Assembly: GCF_024713975.1 (NCBI RefSeq)
Contig: NC_091116.1
Span: 10,756,986-10,820,985, forward strand
Direction: 5' to 3'
Length of the DNA stretch: 64,000 bases
From: Paralichthys olivaceus
Lineage: Eukaryota; Chordata; Actinopteri; Pleuronectiformes; Paralichthyidae
The position numbers were made by a program, and so were the translations under genes. This document shows, in pieces, positions 61,283-64,000 of the stretch (its first letter is position 1; each line of letters begins with the position of its first letter). The notes beneath the pieces were generated by a model. That model ran no database searches and was not told where the DNA came from. It saw only the letters and a list, made by a program, of their open reading frames with translations.

Positions 61283-62750
61283 AAAATGCACACATGCATT
61301 GTGTGCATGCATGTGTGGTGGTGAAACAGTGAAGCATTAGGGAAGGCCTTTGTGAAGTGGTTTGCTTTTATATGAAATTATTTAATGATTGATAAATGGA
61401 AGGATTTTTTTTTTTTTTTTTTTTACAAGTCTGTCTTTTAACAGCTGGTCAACAAAGTCTAGAGAGGACGAAAACAATTAGGGCGCTATGGAATGTACAT
61501 GGAAGGCATATTTAAAAATGTTAAGAATTATGAACAACTAAAACTTAGAAATCTTCAAAATGTAAAATCAGAAGGAAGCCTTATACCAAAAGTCTTGCAC
61601 ACAGGTCAAAGCAGAAGGGAGATTTCTTCCAAAGGCTCAGCTGAGTCTGGACTCTGCAACTGGAGAAGAAAAACTTTTAATTTAATGCAAAATTATACTG
61701 GACTTGTGTAAATGGGGAGGAAGAGGCCTGTGGTGGTGTATTCTGTGTGAGTTCTCTGTGGAATTCATCCTTCAGTTTGTGTACAGTTGCGGCTGCTCCA
61801 GGAAAAAAAAATCACATCCAGGAAGTACAGATCGGATTCAGCCATGTGAAGTAAACACATCTCGCCATTTGGAAAAAGATGCATTTGTCTGGTTGATGTA
61901 CAGAGCGTTCAAATCGTGAGGTCGGCAACAGACATCATCTGAGTTGCATTAGACTGAATGTTGCTTGTGTCTGGTTTCCTCATTGTGCCATTACTGCTTC
62001 AGCCCTTATTGCACAGGCACTAAGGTCATCTCTGATTTTATTTTCATGTGCAGAGTGGCTCATGAAGGGTTTTCATCTCTAGCCTTCATTTCTAAAGGGT
62101 GCTATGTTTATCGACATGTCCTCATGTGCCAGGATGACATATCATTAATATTTCACACCATTTAAACTGGTTTTAAATTGGCTGCAGCGTGGAATCGGTT
62201 CGACATGAAAAACGCTCAGAAGAGAGATTCTGTATCCGACTTTAATTTAACATGTTCTTTTGTCCCCGCTCAGCCACCGTTGTGTGAAAGCCGCTTGAAG
62301 GCAGCGTATCATTTCTTTATGAGTGTCATCGTCCTTGACAGGATTGTTTGCTACAGTACAGTATGTAAGTTATTGATGTGCTGATGTAAACATGTGGGGG
62401 CCAAAGGAAGTGAAGACAAATGGTTGCAGATAAGAGTTAAACGTGTCCTCTTGCATATAAACTGAAAAATCACAATATAAATGTTCAAATCAGACCTCAA
62501 CCTGCGTCAGAGTCATTTCTTCAAAACATTTATTGGAACACTGATCATCGGTTTCAGTACAAACGGTTTAAATGGGAACAGTATTTATGGATCTTACACT
62601 CCCTCTAGTGGTTTTATCCTGTTTTACACCTCATTTTCTAACAATAATTTACGGCCATATAGAAAAGATAAACTATTGAGATGTTTATTGATCTGCCACT
62701 TTGCTTATAAATCCAAGTGAAAAAGAACACACAAACCATTAGGATCAAAA
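60658..62750 (+). other. raph1 3'UTR and convergent spacer to spp2
   Basis: Non-coding. It contains a (GA)n run at about 61245-61279 and a T run at 61407-61424. No unambiguous AATAAA for raph1 was found, so its 3' end is undefined. No other gene is visible. Confidence 0.55.
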
Positions 62751-62816
62751 TCTATCTTTAATTCGATTTTGTTTTCCAATCAGCCCCGAAATGATTCCCA
62801 GAGCAGAGCTGGCCCT

Positions 62817-64000
62817 TCACACCAGGAAGTTGCTGAAAGTGTCTCCTCGTTCGGGCTGCACTTCCACCGTTGGGCTGTATAGGGACCGACCCGGCTGGAC
62901 AGGAGGAGGAGAAGGAGGTGCAAAAGGAGCCGGGACTGGTTCAAAGACATTTGGTTCTCTGGTCAGTTAACTTTACCTGAATATCACACGGGTGAATGTG
63001 GACTGACAAGCTGACTGCACTGTTCCATCACTAGTTAAAACAATAACTTACTGTACTGCACCATCACTTGTTAAAACCCACCTCTGTTTGCAAATGGGAT
63101 GTTGAACTTGTGTCTCCCTCTTGAGGACATCTGTGGAATCAAAGCCGAGAAAATTGATTTAGTTATTAAAGGGTCTATTTATCAAGTCTGGTTTGAAAAT
63201 AAAAAACAGAAAAATCTCCTCTCCCTCCCTCGGGAATGTGTCTTCACCTTCTCTCTGGACTCTGAGCTGGAGCTGCTGGAGCTGCTGTCGTGGCCACAAT
63301 TCAGAGACACCACCTGGGCCGAGGTGGGGAACACCCTCACCCGACTGGAGCAGGTGGACGAAGCCTGAAAGTTGAAGGAAAACTGTCATCACTGCCCCAA
63401 CTGCATCACAGCAGAATGTATTCGATCTGCAAATTCTGTCCAAGTGCATTCATGCCAATGTAAACAATGGGCCGCATCAGTCTGTCAACAGGAGTCCTAC
63501 CCAGAATCTACATATCAGGAACCCCAATATTTTAACCCATTAGTTTCTCTTAATTTCAGGTATGGTTGAGAGCTATTTTTTCTCACATTAAATAAACCAT
63601 AATATTTTATTTGATAATAAAAATCTCACCACAAAGAATCCCGGTCGGAAGGCACATGTCTGCGGGTCACTCGTGGACGCCTTCGCACATGTGGTCTCTC
63701 TAATGCCAAACACCATCTGGAGGTCAACGGTGTTCAGGCCCACGGGAACAACCTGTCGTACAGGTGATATTTGTCATGATGCCACAAATCCCACACACCT
63801 ACCCAGTTTAAAAACCATCCATCGCATCGTTTACAACTAGAAAAAATAATTATAAGATAAGAATTATAATTAAAAGAAATTTGCAGGTCAAAATATGTTA
63901 AAGGTGCACACTCACCCTTGTGACAGAGCCTTGGGTCACCCGGTAAAGATGGCTGACAGCATACAAGGAGTTGACCTCTGCCAAAGCTGCTCCGAGGCCT
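62817..64000 (-). CDS. spp2: Secreted phosphoprotein 24 (spp2), 3' part, cut by window edge
   Basis: Secreted bone/plasma protein with a cystatin-like domain that binds BMP/TGF-beta ligands. Exons on the - strand: >64000-63916, 63752-63630, 63364-63248, 63130-63082, 62956-62817; all phases close. The first visible exon reads ALAEVNSLYAVSHLYRVTQG (cystatin helix). The next has the hallmark IRETTCAKAS...TCAFRPGFF with a Cys pair. The third has STCSSRV...NCGHD followed by SSSSSSSES, the Ser/Glu-rich phosphorylation stretch. The C-terminus is Pro-rich and ends NFLV. It lacks the Arg-rich end of the mammalian protein. The signal peptide and start lie beyond the window. Likely poly(A) ATTAAA is at 62762-62757. 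raph1 is convergent. Confidence 0.88.

Overview
The window is nuclear DNA from a ray-finned fish, most likely a compact-genome teleost. The genes have many short GT-AG exons, the intergenic spaces are only a few kb, and tRNA-derived SINEs, L2/Rex-type LINE pieces, TIR-bearing MITEs and long (GT)n, (CTA)n and (GATA)n microsatellites are present. No bacterial, viral, CRISPR or rRNA feature was seen.

Seven protein genes were reconstructed by hand, with exon phases that close exactly. In order: (1) prkag3-type AMPK gamma subunit, + strand, 1961-4864. (2) retreg2/FAM134A ER-phagy receptor-like gene, + strand, 6162-10253. (3) mdh1b, - strand, 14573-12169. (4) fastkd2 mitochondrial RNA regulator, + strand, 15298-19642, divergent from mdh1b with a gap of about 0.7 kb between their start codons. 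(5) CD28-family T-cell costimulatory receptor, - strand, 22740-20758. (6) raph1 (lamellipodin), + strand, with probable non-coding 5' exons near 25.0 kb and 36.2 kb and coding exons from 46114 to 60657. (7) The 3' part of spp2 (secreted phosphoprotein 24), - strand, 62817 to beyond the right edge. The first 1.9 kb is probably the 3' end of an upstream gene that cannot be identified.

The order mdh1b-fastkd2 and cd28-raph1 matches neighbours that I recall on human 2q33, and prkag3 and retreg2 lie on human 2q35, so the block looks like conserved vertebrate synteny brought closer together in fish. The genes do not form a pathway. They cover energy sensing, ER turnover, a cilia-linked dehydrogenase homologue, mitochondrial RNA metabolism, T-cell costimulation, actin protrusion and a bone/plasma phosphoprotein.

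The most interesting points are: a seven-copy tandem repeat in the raph1 tail in which every copy carries a YxxM tyrosine motif; two unlisted, phase-0, in-frame cassette exons in raph1 (48780-48866 and 49484-49558); a CD28 tail where the YMNM motif reads YMNT; an MDH1B whose catalytic His position is Ile; an X-box (RFX) site 20 bp upstream of the mdh1b start codon; an overlapping upstream ORF on prkag3; and a SINE nested in a MITE. I did not see an entirely new biological system; the novelty lies in these modifications.
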